From the NCBI RefSeq assembly GCF_014199195.1, contig NZ_JACIJE010000010.1, positions 62,001 through 126,000 on the forward strand: a stretch of DNA of 64,000 bases, written 5' to 3'. Within the stretch, counting starts at the first letter, position 1. Every line of letters begins with the position of its first letter. The DNA is from Neoroseomonas alkaliterrae. GTDB taxonomy: Bacteria > Pseudomonadota > Alphaproteobacteria > Acetobacterales > Acetobacteraceae. The notes under the pieces were generated by a model, which saw only the letters and a list, made by a program, of their open reading frames with translations, did not search any database and had not been told where the DNA came from. This document shows positions 36,513 to 45,154 of this stretch, in pieces. A program made the translations under genes and the position numbers.

Positions 36513-37391
36513 TCACGCATCGCGCAGCCAGACCACCTCGCCCCTGGCCGCGCCCTCGAGCCGATGCGGCGTCCCGTCCGGAGCGATGCGGTGCGGCCGG
36601 AACCCCGCCAGGGCCAGCAGACGCCCGATCCCGTCCAGCCCATGCCCGTAGCGCGCCGCGTGGCGTTCCTGCATCTCGGTCTGCACCGCCACCCGGGGGC
36701 TCGAGCCGAGAATGCCCATCGCACCCTGCAGGACCGGGAATTCGAAGCCCTCGACGTCGATCTTCAGGTAGTCGATGGCGTGGATTCCTTCCTCGGCGAG
36801 CACGTCGTCCAGCCTGCGCATCGGCACGGATGCCGCACCGGGTGTGGAGGATCCATGCGCCACATGGGTCTCCCCGGGATTCGCGCCGTGGAAGGCGAGC
36901 GCAACCCGGCCATCCTGCGCGCCGAGCGCGCACTGGAACACCCGCGTGCCGGGATGCCCGATGCTCGCGAGATTGGCGCGGAGGAATTCTCAGGTTCGCG
37001 GATGCGCCTCGAAGGCGAGGAGGCGACCCGAGGGGCCGATCCGTCGGGCGGCGATGAGGGAATAGGCCCCGATATTCGCGCCGGCGTCCACGAAGGTTCC
37101 GCCGACCGGGACATGGCGCGCGATGAAGCGGGCCATCTCCGTGTCGCGCTCGCCCACGGTGCACATCGCGAAGCTGCTGAAATTGTTGCGCATGCTGCGC
37201 AGCCTCAGCCCGTCGGGGGTCGTGAAGCCGAACTCCGGCCGCGCCAATTCGCTGATCGTGAAGCGCGCCGCACGCGCGAGGCAGGCGATGGGCGCGGCGG
37301 CGAAGGCCTCGGTCTGCCGCAGCCAGCGCAGCCGCCAGCGAAGGGCGCGGAGCGGGGCCGGGATCAGGCTCTTGAACACGCTCCGTTCCAT
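36513..37391 (-). pseudogene. FkbM-family methyltransferase interrupted by an in-frame stop
   Basis: The frame is open from ATG 37391 (MERSVFKSLIPAPLRALRW) to 36513 except for one TGA at 36990-36992. Before it are FVDAGANIGAYSLIAARRIG (SAM-binding motif) and LLAFEAHPRT; after it, in the same frame, EFLRANLASIGHPGTRVFQC, VLAEEGIHAIDYLKIDVEGFE and the end. Both halves are normal FkbM sequence, about 292 codons in all, and no base is missing. TGG to TGA is the simplest change (…HPRTWEFLRANL…). It is a recent pseudogene or a sequencing error. It would have O-methylated a sugar of the surface glycan. The C-terminal half could restart at GTG 36941 but lacks the SAM motif. Confidence 0.8.
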
Positions 37392-37622
37392 CCTGGTCCC
37401 TGGCCTCCGGCCGTTGCGCGTCGGTCTCGTGGCGAGGATAGAGCCGAAGACCGCGCCGCACGAATGGCTCTTGGCGGTGAGGCGCGCTGCCTGCGGCGAT
37501 GCCGCCGCCGGGCCTGCGCCCCATCCCGCGCCACCAGGAGGCCGCGCTTGGCAACCCCGCACGCGGCCGCGACGCACGAACCCGCGATGCGCGCCGGCGT
37601 TCCTTCCGCCTGATTCTCACCC

Positions 37623-38819
37623 ATGCCCCGCCTGCTCTTCCTTGCCCACCGCATCCCCTATCCGCCGAACAAGGGGGACAAGATCCGCGCCTGGCACATG
37701 CTCGATCACCTCGCGGCGCGGCACGAGGTCTCGCTCGGCTGCCTCGTGGACGACCCGGCCGATCTCGCGCATCTGCCGGCGCTTCAGGCCCGCTGCGCCG
37801 AGGTGAAGGCGCTTCCCATCCCGCGCGGCGCGCTCGCGGGGATGCGCGCCCTCGCCCGCTTCCGGCCCGGACTGCCGCTCTCGCTCGCCTGGTTCCACCA
37901 TGCGGGCCTCGCCGCCTGGGTGCGCGAGGGCCTCGCCGCCGGGCGCTGGGACATGGCCTTCGGCTATTCCTCCTCGGTCGCACCCTATCTGCTGCTGCCC
38001 GGCGCGGAGCGGATGCGGCGCCGCGTGCTCGACCTCGTGGATGTGGATTCGGCCAAGTGGCAGGCCTACGCCGCCGATGCCGGCTTTCCCATGCGCCAGG
38101 TCTGGGCGCGGGAGGCGCGCACGCTGCTCGCCTTCGAACGCCGGGCCGTGATGCAGTTCGATACGAGCCTGTTCGTCTCGGCCGAGGAGGCCGCCTTCTT
38201 CGCCCGCCTCGCCCCGGAATGCGCCGGACGCATCGGCGCCATCCCCAATGGCGTGGACCTCGCACGCTTCGATCCCGCCGCCCCCTGGCCGCGCCCCTAT
38301 GGTCCCGCACCCGCGCTCGTCTTCACAGGCACCATGGACTACCGCCCGAATGTCGAGGCGGTGGGGTGGTTCGCGGCCGAGGTCATGCCGCGCCTCGCCG
38401 CGCTCAGCCCGGCGCCCGAGTTCTGGATTGTCGGCGCCAACCCCTCCGCGGCGGTGCGGGCGCTGGAAGCACCGAATGTGCATGTCACCGGCGCCGTGCC
38501 CGACACGCGCCCCTACATCGCCCATGCGGCGGTCGCGGTGGCGCCGCTGCGCATAGCGCGCGGCATCCAGAACAAGGTGCTCGAAGCGATGGCGATGGCC
38601 CGCCCCGTCCTGGCCACCCCCGAAGCCTTCGAGGGCGTACGCGCGCAGCCCGGCCGCGACCTGCTGGTGGAATCCACGGCGGACGGCATGGCGGCGCGCA
38701 TCGCCGAGGTGCTCGCGGGCGGGCATGGCGAGATCGGCGCCGCGGCGCGCGAAGCGGTGCGCGCCGGCCACGACTGGCCGGCGACGCTCGCGGCCCTCGA
38801 TGCGCTGCTGCCGGCATGA
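37623..38819 (+). CDS. XrtA/PEP-CTERM-system glycosyltransferase (TIGR03087 type)
   Basis: 398 residues, GT-B fold. N-terminal MPRLLFLAHRIPYPPNKGDKIRAWHML is diagnostic for the exosortase A-associated family. Further features are GAIPNGVDLARFDP, VFTGTMDYRPNVEAVGWF, FWIVGANPSAAVRALE and the donor region ARGIQNKVLEAMAMARPVLATPEAFEG. It transfers a sugar during synthesis of the exopolysaccharide. The gene starts a new plus-strand stretch leading into exosortase A (112 bp downstream). The FkbM pseudogene diverges from it. Confidence 0.9.
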   Translation: MPRLLFLAHRIPYPPNKGDKIRAWHMLDHLAARHEVSLGCLVDDPADLAHLPALQARCAEVKALPIPRGALAGMRALARFRPGLPLSLAWFHHAGLAAWVREGLAAGRWDMAFGYSSSVAPYLLLPGAERMRRRVLDLVDVDSAKWQAYAADAGFPMRQVWAREARTLLAFERRAVMQFDTSLFVSAEEAAFFARLAPECAGRIGAIPNGVDLARFDPAAPWPRPYGPAPALVFTGTMDYRPNVEAVGWFAAEVMPRLAALSPAPEFWIVGANPSAAVRALEAPNVHVTGAVPDTRPYIAHAAVAVAPLRIARGIQNKVLEAMAMARPVLATPEAFEGVRAQPGRDLLVESTADGMAARIAEVLAGGHGEIGAAAREAVRAGHDWPATLAALDALLPA

Positions 38820-38931
38820 CGGGCAGCATCATCTTTCAGGCGGCTGCGGCCGCGGCATCGCCGCCCGCCGCCGGCTGCGCTAGGCTTGCGCGCATGCAGG
38901 ATGACGCGCGGCGCAACCGGGGGAACCGGCC

Positions 38932-40449
38932 ATGACCGATCTGCGCCGCGCCGTGGCGAGCGGCGAAATCGCGGCAAGCGAGGCCACGCCCGGCCCCTCG
39001 GCCTGGCGCCTGCCGCTGATCCTGCTGGCGACGGGCCTCGCCGCCTGGGGCGCGATCTTCGCCGCCGAGGCCGTGCACGCCGTGCGCATCTGGGAGAGTT
39101 CGGCAGCCTACAATCATGGCTGGCTGATCCTGCCGATCGCCCTCTGGCTCGCCTGGGAACGGCGGCACCGCCTTGCGCTCCTGCGCCCGGTGCCCGCGCC
39201 CGCGCTCGCGCTGCTGGGGCTTCCCGCCGCTGCGGCCTGGTTCATCGCCGAGCGCCTCGGCGTGATGGAGGGGCGGCAATTCGCCGCGCTCGGCGTCGTC
39301 TATGCTCTGGTGCTCGGCACGCTCGGCTGGCGGGTCGCGCTCGCCATGGCGGCACCGCTCGCCTACCTCGTCTTCCTCGTGCCCTTCGGCGCCTTCACCG
39401 TGCCGATGCTGCAGAGCGTGACGGCGCACATGGTGGATATCGGCCTCGATTTCACCGGCATCCCCCACTACGTGGACGACCTGCTGATCGAGATCCCGGC
39501 CGGCAGTTTCTACGTCGCCGAGGCCTGCGCCGGGCTGCGCTTCATCATCGCCGCCCTCGCCTTCGGCGCGCTCTATGCCTTCGTGATGTTCCGCAGCCCG
39601 TGGCGGCGGCTGATCGTGATGGTGCTCGCGCTGGTGGTGCCGGTCATCGCGAACGGGGTGCGCGCCTTCGGCCTCGTCGTGCTCGGCCATATCGAGGGCA
39701 GCGCAGCCGCGGTCGAGGCCGACCACGTCCTCTACGGCTGGGGCTTCTTCTCGATCGTGCTGCTGCTGCTGATCGCCGCCGGCCTGCCCTTCCGCGAGGA
39801 TCGCGGCCGCCCGCCGGTGCTGAGCGGGCCCGGCGAGCCGCCGGCGCGCGCGCCGCTGCTCGCGGCCATCGCCGCGGCGGTGGCGCTTCTGCCCGCCGCC
39901 GCCGCGGCCATGACGGCCTCGCGGCTGAACGCCGGCTCGGCCGCCCTCGTCCCGCAGGAGCGCGCGGTCGCGCTGCTCCCGGCCGAGTATTGCGACGCGC
40001 AGGGCGACGGCTCCCTGCTGTGCGACGGCGTGCCGGTGCGCGCGCGGCTCGTGCTGTTCCCGCCCGGGGTGAACTGGGATGCGGTGGCGCGCCTGCGCCG
40101 GCAACTGACGCTCTCGGTCTCCGACCAGGACGTGACCTTCAGCGTGGCCGCGCCGGGCGGCGGCAGTTTCCGCGCGCGCCAGCCGAGCGACCGGCCCGGC
40201 ACGGTGGCGGTGGCGAGTTGGCTCGACGGCCGCATCGTCGGCGACGGGCTGCGCGCGCGCGCGGACCAGGCGCTGCACGCGCTGCGCGGCGGGCATCCGG
40301 GCGGCCCGGTGCTGGCGGTGATCGAGATCGGCGGCGAGGGCACGCCGCGCGACGGCGGGCGCGAAAGGGCGCTGCTGATGCGCGTGCTCGAGGCGCAGCG
40401 CGCGGGCCTCGTCACCGAGGGCGCGCGCCTTTCGGTCCGGCGCAACTGA
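38932..40449 (+). CDS. xrtA: Exosortase A with C-terminal EpsI-like domain
   Basis: 505 residues. The N-terminal 300 have about eight membrane helices with the exosortase catalytic set: Cys at about 199 (VAEACAGLRF), Arg about 244 (ANGVRAFGLV) and His about 265 (EADHVLYGWGFF). It cleaves PEP-CTERM tails in the inner membrane and passes proteins on for surface attachment. Residues 315-505 form a soluble periplasmic domain that takes the place of EpsI, which is usual in XrtA, though its sequence (ALLPAEYCDAQGDGSLLCDG) is diverged from typical EpsI. No PEP-CTERM protein is encoded nearby. Confidence 0.92.
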   Translation: MTDLRRAVASGEIAASEATPGPSAWRLPLILLATGLAAWGAIFAAEAVHAVRIWESSAAYNHGWLILPIALWLAWERRHRLALLRPVPAPALALLGLPAAAAWFIAERLGVMEGRQFAALGVVYALVLGTLGWRVALAMAAPLAYLVFLVPFGAFTVPMLQSVTAHMVDIGLDFTGIPHYVDDLLIEIPAGSFYVAEACAGLRFIIAALAFGALYAFVMFRSPWRRLIVMVLALVVPVIANGVRAFGLVVLGHIEGSAAAVEADHVLYGWGFFSIVLLLLIAAGLPFREDRGRPPVLSGPGEPPARAPLLAAIAAAVALLPAAAAAMTASRLNAGSAALVPQERAVALLPAEYCDAQGDGSLLCDGVPVRARLVLFPPGVNWDAVARLRRQLTLSVSDQDVTFSVAAPGGGSFRARQPSDRPGTVAVASWLDGRIVGDGLRARADQALHALRGGHPGGPVLAVIEIGGEGTPRDGGRERALLMRVLEAQRAGLVTEGARLSVRRN

Positions 40450-40468
40450 ACGGCGCGGTGCCGGCGGC

Positions 40469-41677
40469 ATGATCCCCGAACAGGCGGTCATCCTGGTGGG
40501 CGGGCGCGGCACGCGGCTCGGCGCGCTGACGCGCCACATGCCGAAGCCGCTGCTCGAGGTCGGCGGCCGGCCCTTCCTCGACTGGCTGATCGAGGAGGTC
40601 GCGCGCCACGGCATCCCGCGCGTCACGCTGCTCGCCGGCTTCGAGGCCGAACGCTTCGCGCCCTATCACGGCCGCCTCCTGCGCGGCGCGCGCATCGAAG
40701 TGCTGACCGAGCCCGAGCCGCTCGGCACGGCCGGGGCGCTCCGGCTGTTCCGCGACCGCCTCGCGCCGCGCTTCCTGCTGCTGAACGGCGACACGCTGTT
40801 CGACGTGAACCTGCTGCGCCTGCCTGGTGCCTGGCGCGAGGGGATCCTCGGCGTGCTCGCGCTGCGGCGGGAAGCGCCGGGCGCGCGCTACGGCACGGTG
40901 GCGCTGGCGGCGGACGGGACGGTGACGGGTTTCGCCCCGCGCCCGGCGGAGGGCATCGCGGGCGGGCCGATCAATGGCGGCGTCTACCTCCTCGACCGCG
41001 CGATTGCCGGATGCGTCCCGCCCGGCCCGGTCTCGCTGGAGGTCGATGTGTTCCCCCGGCTCGCCACCGAGGGCAGGCTGCTCGGCATCGGCTTCGACGG
41101 CTTCTTCCTGGATATCGGCGTGCCGGAGGACTATGCGGCCGCGCAGTCGGCAATCCCGGCCATGGCGCGCCGGCCGGCGGTGTTCCTCGACCGCGACGGC
41201 GTGCTGATCGAGGATACCGGCCATCCCCACCGCCCCGAGGAGGCGCGCTGGATCCCCGGCGCGGCGGAGGCGATCGCCGCGCTGAACGATGCCGGTTGCT
41301 TCGTCTTCGTCGTCACCAACCAGGCCGGGGTGGCGCGCGGCCTCTACCCCGAGGCGCAGATCGGCGTGATGCACCGCTGGATGGCAGGCGAGCTCGCCCG
41401 CCACGCCGCGCATGTGGACGCCTTCGAATACTGCCCCTACCACCCCGAGGCGCCGCTGCCCGAATGGCGGCGGGACAGCCGGCGGCGCAAGCCCGCCCCC
41501 GGCATGATCGAGGACCTGATGGCCGCCTGGCCGGTGGATGCGGCGCGCAGCCTGCTGGTGGGCGACCGCGACACCGACATCGAGGCGGCGCGCCGGGCCG
41601 GGATACCGGGCCATCTCTTCCCCGGCGGGAACCTGCACCGCTTCATCGCGGCGCTGCCGGGCTCCCCGCTGGCCTGA
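40469..41677 (+). CDS. Bifunctional heptose-1-phosphate guanylyltransferase / heptose-bisphosphate phosphatase (HddC-GmhB fusion)
   Basis: 402 residues in two domains. Residues 1-230 form a nucleotidyltransferase: VILVGGRGTRLGALTRHMPKPLLEVGG, FLLLNGDTLFD and PINGGVYLLD. Residues 232-402 form an HAD phosphatase of GmhB type: FLDRDGVLIEDTGH (nucleophile DxD), VVTNQAGVARG, the zinc-loop-like CPYHPEAPLPEWR and RKPAPGMIED, VGDRDTDIEAARRAG. With HddA and GmhA nearby it would complete GDP-D-glycero-alpha-D-manno-heptose synthesis. The nucleotide (GDP) is inferred from the neighbours. The ATG at 40469 lies 20 bp after xrtA. Confidence 0.85.
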   Translation: MIPEQAVILVGGRGTRLGALTRHMPKPLLEVGGRPFLDWLIEEVARHGIPRVTLLAGFEAERFAPYHGRLLRGARIEVLTEPEPLGTAGALRLFRDRLAPRFLLLNGDTLFDVNLLRLPGAWREGILGVLALRREAPGARYGTVALAADGTVTGFAPRPAEGIAGGPINGGVYLLDRAIAGCVPPGPVSLEVDVFPRLATEGRLLGIGFDGFFLDIGVPEDYAAAQSAIPAMARRPAVFLDRDGVLIEDTGHPHRPEEARWIPGAAEAIAALNDAGCFVFVVTNQAGVARGLYPEAQIGVMHRWMAGELARHAAHVDAFEYCPYHPEAPLPEWRRDSRRRKPAPGMIEDLMAAWPVDAARSLLVGDRDTDIEAARRAGIPGHLFPGGNLHRFIAALPGSPLA

Positions 41678-41759
41678 TCGACGCGCGGCAAGGGCCGTAC
41701 GGCTTGTCTCCGGCCGGGTCTTGCCTGCCACCTTCGCCCGCGCCCCCGGCAGGCGCGCG

Positions 41760-42839
41760 CTACAGCCGCGCGCGCCAGGCCTCCGCGCCCTCTGCCGAGA
41801 AGGTGCAGGGGAGCACGCGGCCGGGCTGCTGTGCGAGGACATCGAGCACCCGCTGCCGGTCGAAGGGATCGGCCATCACCATCAGGAAGCCGCCGCCGCC
41901 CGCGCCCGAGACCTTGCCCGCCAGGGCGCGGTTGGCCAGAGCGAGTTCGAGGACTCGCTCGATCTCCGAGGAGGAGATGCCCTCCGCCGTCGCCTTCTTC
42001 GCCTCCCAGCCGCGATTGATCGTCTCGGCAGCGAGGCGGAGGTCGCCGGTCAGGATCGCCTCCTTCATCGTCACCGCCTCGGCCTTCAGGCGCAGCAGCG
42101 CCTCGATCGCCGCGCTCGATCCCTGCTGCATGTTGGCCTGCTGCTTCTCGATGATAGCCGCCGAGCTGCGCGAGCGGCCCGTGTAGTAGAGCACCAGCGA
42201 GGCCTCGAGCTCCTTCACGAGCGGCGGGCGCACGCGCAGCGGGTTGACGATCACGCGCTCTCCCGCGTGGAACTCGATGAAGTTGAAGCCGCCGAAGGCC
42301 GCGGCGTACTGGTCCTGCCGCCCGCCCGCGAGGCCGAGCTCGATCCGCTCGATCTCGAAGGCCAGCCGCGCGAGGTCGTACTCGCCGAGGGAAAGGCCGA
42401 GATACTCCTGGTAGGCGGCGATCAGCGCGACGACCAGCGCCGAGGATCCGCCCATGCCCGAGCCCGCGGGCACGTCCACCGTGGTGCGGACGGTGACCGC
42501 CAGCGGCTTGCCGCCCAGGAAGCGCCTGACGATCGAGGCATGCACGCCCCGATGCAGCCTCGCCGCCTCGCCATCCGGGATCGGCTCGTCGGCCGCTCCC
42601 TCGAAGCGCTCGCCCGTCTCGGCGGCCTCGAAGACCAGCCGCCCGTCCTCGCGCGGCAGGATGTGGGCGTAGGCGTAGAGGTTGACCGTGGCATTGAGCA
42701 CGCAGCCGCCATGGGTGTCGGTGAAGGGCGAGAGGTCGGTGCCGCCGCCGGCAAGGCCGATGCGCAGCGGGGCGCGGGCGCGCACGGGGACGAAGGCGCC
42801 GCGGGTGAGGCTCCGGATGCCCGGCCTGGGAAACTCCAT
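41760..42839 (-). CDS. hddA: D-glycero-D-manno-heptose 7-phosphate kinase (GHMP family)
   Basis: 359 residues. GHMP kinase marks: PLRIGLAGGGTDLSPFTDTHGG at the N-terminus, the ATP loop VPAGSGMGGSSALVVALI, and the C-terminal KVSGAGGGGFLMVM. The GGGTD opening is characteristic of HddA and of fucose/heptose kinases. It phosphorylates the anomeric oxygen of heptose 7-phosphate in the alpha form. The start is ATG 42839, supported by AGGAGAG upstream; a longer frame upstream has no similarity. It runs opposite to the other heptose genes, with a 260-bp divergent gap to gmhA. Confidence 0.88.
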   Translation of the reverse strand: MEFPRPGIRSLTRGAFVPVRARAPLRIGLAGGGTDLSPFTDTHGGCVLNATVNLYAYAHILPREDGRLVFEAAETGERFEGAADEPIPDGEAARLHRGVHASIVRRFLGGKPLAVTVRTTVDVPAGSGMGGSSALVVALIAAYQEYLGLSLGEYDLARLAFEIERIELGLAGGRQDQYAAAFGGFNFIEFHAGERVIVNPLRVRPPLVKELEASLVLYYTGRSRSSAAIIEKQQANMQQGSSAAIEALLRLKAEAVTMKEAILTGDLRLAAETINRGWEAKKATAEGISSSEIERVLELALANRALAGKVSGAGGGGFLMVMADPFDRQRVLDVLAQQPGRVLPCTFSAEGAEAWRARL

Positions 42840-43100
42840 GGGACGGCTCTCTCCTGGGTTCGGTCGGGACGGAACGGCGCGGCAGGCGCCGCGCCTGACC
42901 GAGCGGGAATGGAAGCAGCGCGGCCCGGCGGCAGGCAAGCGATGCCTGCCGATGGGCCGGCGGGCGCGTGAGCCGGGCGTGCCTGCCGTGCCCGAGCGGC
43001 CTTCCACCCCGCCGCCTGCAAGCCTGCCGATACCGGTTGCGCGCGATCTGCCGTAACCTGCCGAAGGCTTCGAACTCCGGCACCGCAGGACCGACACGAC

Positions 43101-43691
43101 ATGACGGGACAGAACCCGATCGCCGAGCAGCTTTCCGGCACCGCGGCCATGCTCGCGGCCATGGCGGCGGACGCGGCGCTGTGCGCCGCGGCGCAGCGCG
43201 CGGCCTCGATGGTCGCGGCCTGCCTGCGCCGCGGGGGCAAGCTGCTGCTCTGCGGCAATGGCGGCAGCGCGGCGGATGCCCAGCACTGGGCGGGGGAACT
43301 CGTCTCGCGCTTCAACTACGACCGCCCGGGCCTTGCCGCCATCGCCCTGACGACGGACACCTCGATCCTGACGGCGATCGGCAACGACTACGGCTATGAC
43401 CGCGTCTTCGCCCGCCAGGTCGAGGCGCTGGGGCGGCCCGGCGACATGCTCTTCGCGCTCTCGACCTCGGGCCGCTCGCCGAACGTGCTGGCCGCGCTCG
43501 AGGCGGCGCGCGCCGCGGGGCTTGTGAGCATCGGCTTCACCGGCCAGGCGCAGGGGCCGATGGATGCGCTCTGTGAGATCTGCATCCATGTCCCGTCCGA
43601 CCGCACGCCCCGCATCCAGGAAGGGCACGAGGCGCTCGGCCATGCCATCTGCGCGCTGGTCGAGGCGGAACTCTTCCCCCGCCCGTCATGA
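43101..43691 (+). CDS. gmhA: Sedoheptulose-7-phosphate isomerase (GmhA, SIS domain)
   Basis: 196 residues, the usual length. SIS-domain isomerase marks are [59 protein letters not shown] and the C-terminal [16 protein letters not shown] with catalytic His. It converts sedoheptulose 7-phosphate to D-glycero-D-manno-heptose 7-phosphate, the first step of the heptose pathway whose remaining enzymes lie just upstream. It is cytoplasmic and coupled by ATGA overlap to the glycosyltransferase that follows. Confidence 0.92.
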   Translation: MTGQNPIAEQLSGTAAMLAAMAADAALCAAAQRAASMVAACLRRGGKLLLCGNGGSAADAQHWAGELVSRFNYDRPGLAAIALTTDTSILTAIGNDYGYDRVFARQVEALGRPGDMLFALSTSGRSPNVLAALEAARAAGLVSIGFTGQAQGPMDALCEICIHVPSDRTPRIQEGHEALGHAICALVEAELFPRPS

Positions 43692-44884
43692 TCCTGGTCT
43701 TCGAACTGTCCTGGAAGGGCACCACCCATGCCCCGGGGAACGCGGCGACGACGCAGATCGTCGCGCGCGCCTTCCCCGGCCAGGAGGTCCGCATCCACGC
43801 CGACCCCTCGCATGTCGAGCAGTTGCGGCGCGACTCCGCGCTGACGGTCCTGCCCAACGTGACCTTCGCGCCGATCTCCATCCCGGAGATGCATTACGGC
43901 AAGCCCGCGGTGGTCTGCCCGCGCCGGCTGCGGCAGGAGTTCGGCATCCTCCTCCGCGCGCTGCGCGCCGCGCCGAAGAACGAGCCGCATCTCGTCTTCC
44001 TGATCTCGACCAACGCCACCACCGCCTTCGCCGCCGCCTGGGCGGCGCGGCTCTCGGGCCGGCGCGCCGCGGTGCAGGTCGGCTTCCACGGCAACCTGAA
44101 CGATGCCTTCGGCTACCGGCCGCGCAACCCGCTGTGGCGGGCGCTCGACACCCGCTCGTCGCTGACGGCGCGCTATCCGGTGCCGCTGCGCTTCCTCGTT
44201 CTCGAGGAAGGGATCCGCGATGCGCTCGGCGAACGCCTGCCCGGCGCGCAAGCGCGGACGGACGCCCTGCCGCTGCCGATCAACACCGCCGAGGCCACGG
44301 AGCCCCCGGCCGTGCTGGAGAAGCCGCTGCGCTTCGGCTTCGTCGGCCTCGGCACGGCGGACAAGGGCATGGATGTGTTCCTGCGCGTCGCCCGGCGCAT
44401 CCGTGCACGCCATGGTGCGGAGGCGGAGTTCGTCCATGTCGGGGCCATGCCCCGCAACGCGCCGGATGAAGGCGCCGATGTCCTCGCGCATCCGCCATCC
44501 GCGGCGCAATTGCCGCGCGAGGAGTTCACCGCGCGGATCCGCAGCCTGCATTACGTCGTGCTGCCCTTCCGCCGCGGCTATTACGACCTCTCGGCCAGCG
44601 GCGCGCTGATCGACGCGATCACCTGGCTGCGCCCGGTGATCGCCACGCGCGTGCCGCTGAGCGCGCAGGCCTTCGCGACGATGGGCGAGATCGGCGCGCT
44701 CTGCGAGGACGAGGCGGGCCTCGAGGCCGCGATCGAGCAGGCGCTGCACGACCCGGACCCCGTGCACTACGCCCGGCAGGTCGAGGCGCTGCGGCAGGCG
44801 CGCGCGGGCCGCGACCCGGCCGCCCTCGCCGCGACCTACCGGCGCATCGTCAGCGAGGGCTTCCCGAGGCTTCTGCCGGGCTGA
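43688..44884 (+). CDS. Putative GT-B glycosyltransferase
   Basis: 398 residues. Recognisable parts are the C-terminal GT-B-like [58 protein letters not shown] (donor-site region) and [13 protein letters not shown]. The N-terminal half is not typical of a named family. Its coupling to gmhA (ATGA) suggests it may add the heptose to the glycan; that is inference. A 270-bp gap without genes follows, before the convergent RTX-like gene. Confidence 0.7.
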   Translation: MILVFELSWKGTTHAPGNAATTQIVARAFPGQEVRIHADPSHVEQLRRDSALTVLPNVTFAPISIPEMHYGKPAVVCPRRLRQEFGILLRALRAAPKNEPHLVFLISTNATTAFAAAWAARLSGRRAAVQVGFHGNLNDAFGYRPRNPLWRALDTRSSLTARYPVPLRFLVLEEGIRDALGERLPGAQARTDALPLPINTAEATEPPAVLEKPLRFGFVGLGTADKGMDVFLRVARRIRARHGAEAEFVHVGAMPRNAPDEGADVLAHPPSAAQLPREEFTARIRSLHYVVLPFRRGYYDLSASGALIDAITWLRPVIATRVPLSAQAFATMGEIGALCEDEAGLEAAIEQALHDPDPVHYARQVEALRQARAGRDPAALAATYRRIVSEGFPRLLPG

Positions 44885-45124
44885 TTGCGGCCTCCGTCCA
44901 GCGGGCACGGACCGGGCCGCCCCGCGCACGGGCGGAACCGCCGGACCGGCTGACGATGCGCGTCGGGGGCTGGCGCTTGCGGCGTTCCGCAGAGCGAGGC
45001 GCCCGGCGCCCGCCCCGGAAGGATGCCCTCGCCCGCGGCCCGTGACGGCAAGGGGCCAGTGCCCCGCGCCAGGGGCGCGCGGCGATACGCGCGAATACGT
45101 GTCCCGCGGGGCTTGCCCGGCCCT

Positions 45125-45142
45125 CCGGGTGTTTCCACCCGG
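45125..45142. terminator. Hairpin with GNRA-like loop between convergent genes
   Basis: CCGGGTG-TTTC-CACCCGG is a perfect 7-bp stem with a 4-base loop (GAAA on the minus strand, a very stable tetraloop), placed 12 bp after the stop of the RTX-like gene on the minus strand. No U-run follows. It probably ends the long RTX-like transcript. Nothing else is evident in the 270-bp gap 44885-45154. Confidence 0.5.
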
Positions 45143-45154
45143 TCGCGGCCCGTC

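Noticed and set aside
36990..36992. In-frame TGA in the FkbM gene read as selenocysteine
   Set aside because: There is no reason for selenocysteine at this non-catalytic position, and no SECIS-like hairpin or sel genes are seen nearby. A nonsense change or sequencing error is simpler.
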